From JABACD01 sp047639675 (lineage in GTDB: Bacteria > Planctomycetota > UBA1135 > GCA-002686595): DNA of 6,289 bases. Position numbers and translations under genes: made by a program. The notes below the pieces were generated by a model. The model had not been told where the DNA came from. It searched no databases and saw only the letters and a program-made list of their open reading frames with translations. The stretch lies in assembly GCA_047639675.1 (NCBI GenBank), contig JBLIOI010000192.1, positions 1 to 6,289 of the forward strand. The letters are read 5' to 3'. This document shows, one piece after another, positions 5,476-6,289 of the stretch; the first letter of the stretch is position 1, and every line of letters starts with the position of its first letter.

Positions 5476-6289
5476 ATGTCCAGCACGCCCTCAAACATCG
5501 GAAAGTATTTCGACCACAACGGCTCCACGCCTCTGCACCCCAAGGTGCACGAGCTCTGCACCCGGCTCCAACAAGAGGAGTGGGGGAACGCCGCCGCCCC
5601 GCACCCCCCCGGTCAATCCTCCTCCAAGATCATGGAAGCCGCTCGGGCCAAACTCGCCGCCTCCTTAGGCGCCGAGCCCTCCGAGATCTACTTCACCTCC
5701 GGCGGATCCGAGTCCAACAATTGGGCCCTCTTCGGCAGCGCCCGAGGACGCACCACCGGTCACATGGTCGTCTCTGCCATCGAGCACAAGTCTGTTCTCA
5801 ACGCCGCTCTCGAACTCGAGTCCCGCGGCTGCGACCTAACCGTCCTTGCACCCCGCTCCGACGGCGCGATTCACCTACGCGATCTGCAAGCCGCCCTACG
5901 CCCCGACACCTTTCTCGTCTCGGTCATGTGGGCCAACAACGAAACCGGCGTCACCCAGCCCGTGCGCGAAATCGCCACCCTCTGCCAAAAGCGCAAGATC
6001 CTCTTCCATTGCGATGCCGTCGCCGCCATGGGCAAGCTCCCGATCGATCTCTCCCAAGTGCCCTGCTCTTTCCTCTCCCTCTCCGCCCACAAGTTCCACG
6101 CCCCCAAAGGAACCGGCGCCCTCTTCATCCGTAAGGGCACAACCCTCGAGCCGCTCCTCTACGGTTGCGGCCACGAATCCGGCCTACGCTCCGGCACCCA
6201 ATCCACGGTCGCCATCGCCGGCATGGCCGAAGCCGCCGCCCTAGCCTCCGCCGGTGCCTTCGGAACCCAATCCTCCATCGAAGCCCGCC
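5476..6289 (+). CDS. NifS/IscS-family cysteine desulfurase, 3' truncated by window end
   Basis: PLP-dependent class V aminotransferase-fold enzyme that takes sulfur from cysteine for Fe-S cluster or tRNA thiolation pathways. The 271 complete codons show the family blocks in order: YFDHNGSTPLHPKV (11-24), IYFTSGGSESNN (71-82), IEHKSV with His104, MWANNETG (151-158), FHCDAVAAMGK with Asp180, SAHKFHAPKGTGAL with His205 and PLP Lys206, and CGHESGLRSGT. Numbering matches E. coli IscS at His104, Asp180, His205 and Lys206. Two oddities: the Gln normally at 183 (DAxQ), which contacts PLP, is Ala, and the usual GNPSS-H-G motif reads GNAAAPHPPG. The catalytic-cysteine loop lies beyond the window, so activity cannot be judged. 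ATG 5476 is preferred because the family begins here and a -10-like hexamer precedes it; an in-frame ATG at 5449 would add nine residues. The gene is unusually C-rich at third positions. Confidence 0.93.
   Translation, partial: MSSTPSNIGKYFDHNGSTPLHPKVHELCTRLQQEEWGNAAAPHPPGQSSSKIMEAARAKLAASLGAEPSEIYFTSGGSESNNWALFGSARGRTTGHMVVSAIEHKSVLNAALELESRGCDLTVLAPRSDGAIHLRDLQAALRPDTFLVSVMWANNETGVTQPVREIATLCQKRKILFHCDAVAAMGKLPIDLSQVPCSFLSLSAHKFHAPKGTGALFIRKGTTLEPLLYGCGHESGLRSGTQSTVAIAGMAEAAALASAGAFGTQSSIEAR

Noticed and set aside
5580..6244. Two long plus-strand frames overlapping the desulfurase (5580-6134, 5846-6244)
   Set aside because: They are out-of-frame shadows; the desulfurase frame carries all the family motifs in order.

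Overview
The window looks like chromosomal DNA from a GC-rich Gram-negative-type bacterium. A long multi-repeat carboxypeptidase-regulatory-like (beta-sandwich) protein, a secreted alpha/beta hydrolase, and starts without recognisable Shine-Dalgarno sequences would all fit a planctomycete or relative. That assignment is an inference from gene style only; no taxonomic marker is present.

Layout: (1) 1-2076, +, the 3' part of a large protein with at least six beta-sandwich repeats. (2) 2159-3622, +, an exported serine hydrolase (GFSMG elbow, His in GHSW) with an extra beta-rich C-terminal region; it follows the first gene by 82 nt and may be cotranscribed with it. (3) 3623-4185, a 563-bp gap between convergent genes with no convincing protein gene but much RNA-like structure. 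(4) 4186-5295, -, a GAF-like regulatory protein whose C-terminal half resembles a histidine-kinase ATPase domain that has lost its ATP-binding motifs. (5) 5296-5475, a divergent promoter region with -10-like hexamers only 5-6 nt from each start codon. (6) 5476-6289, +, the first 271 codons of a NifS/IscS-family cysteine desulfurase that runs off the window.

The most interesting part is the convergent gap. It holds two diverged direct copies, 322 bp apart, of a ~75-110 bp element. Read on the minus strand, each copy has a conserved promoter-like block (ACTATGCGAGCAGT), a GGGAAG-containing hairpin, a CU-rich tract, and a strong stem-loop followed by a T-run, which is a textbook intrinsic terminator. 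The terminator stems differ between the copies by compensatory changes, while the loop (CUUCCC) and the upstream GGGAAG able to pair with it are kept. The simplest reading is a tandem pair of sibling small RNAs on the minus strand. The downstream copy has a 5-T run and the upstream copy a 6-T run; the upstream one probably also ends the GAF-protein transcript. I do not recognise the family.

The genes do not form an obvious pathway. The first two look like exported proteins of an envelope or degradative function, the minus-strand protein looks like a regulator, and the desulfurase is sulfur-transfer housekeeping or a specialised paralogue.
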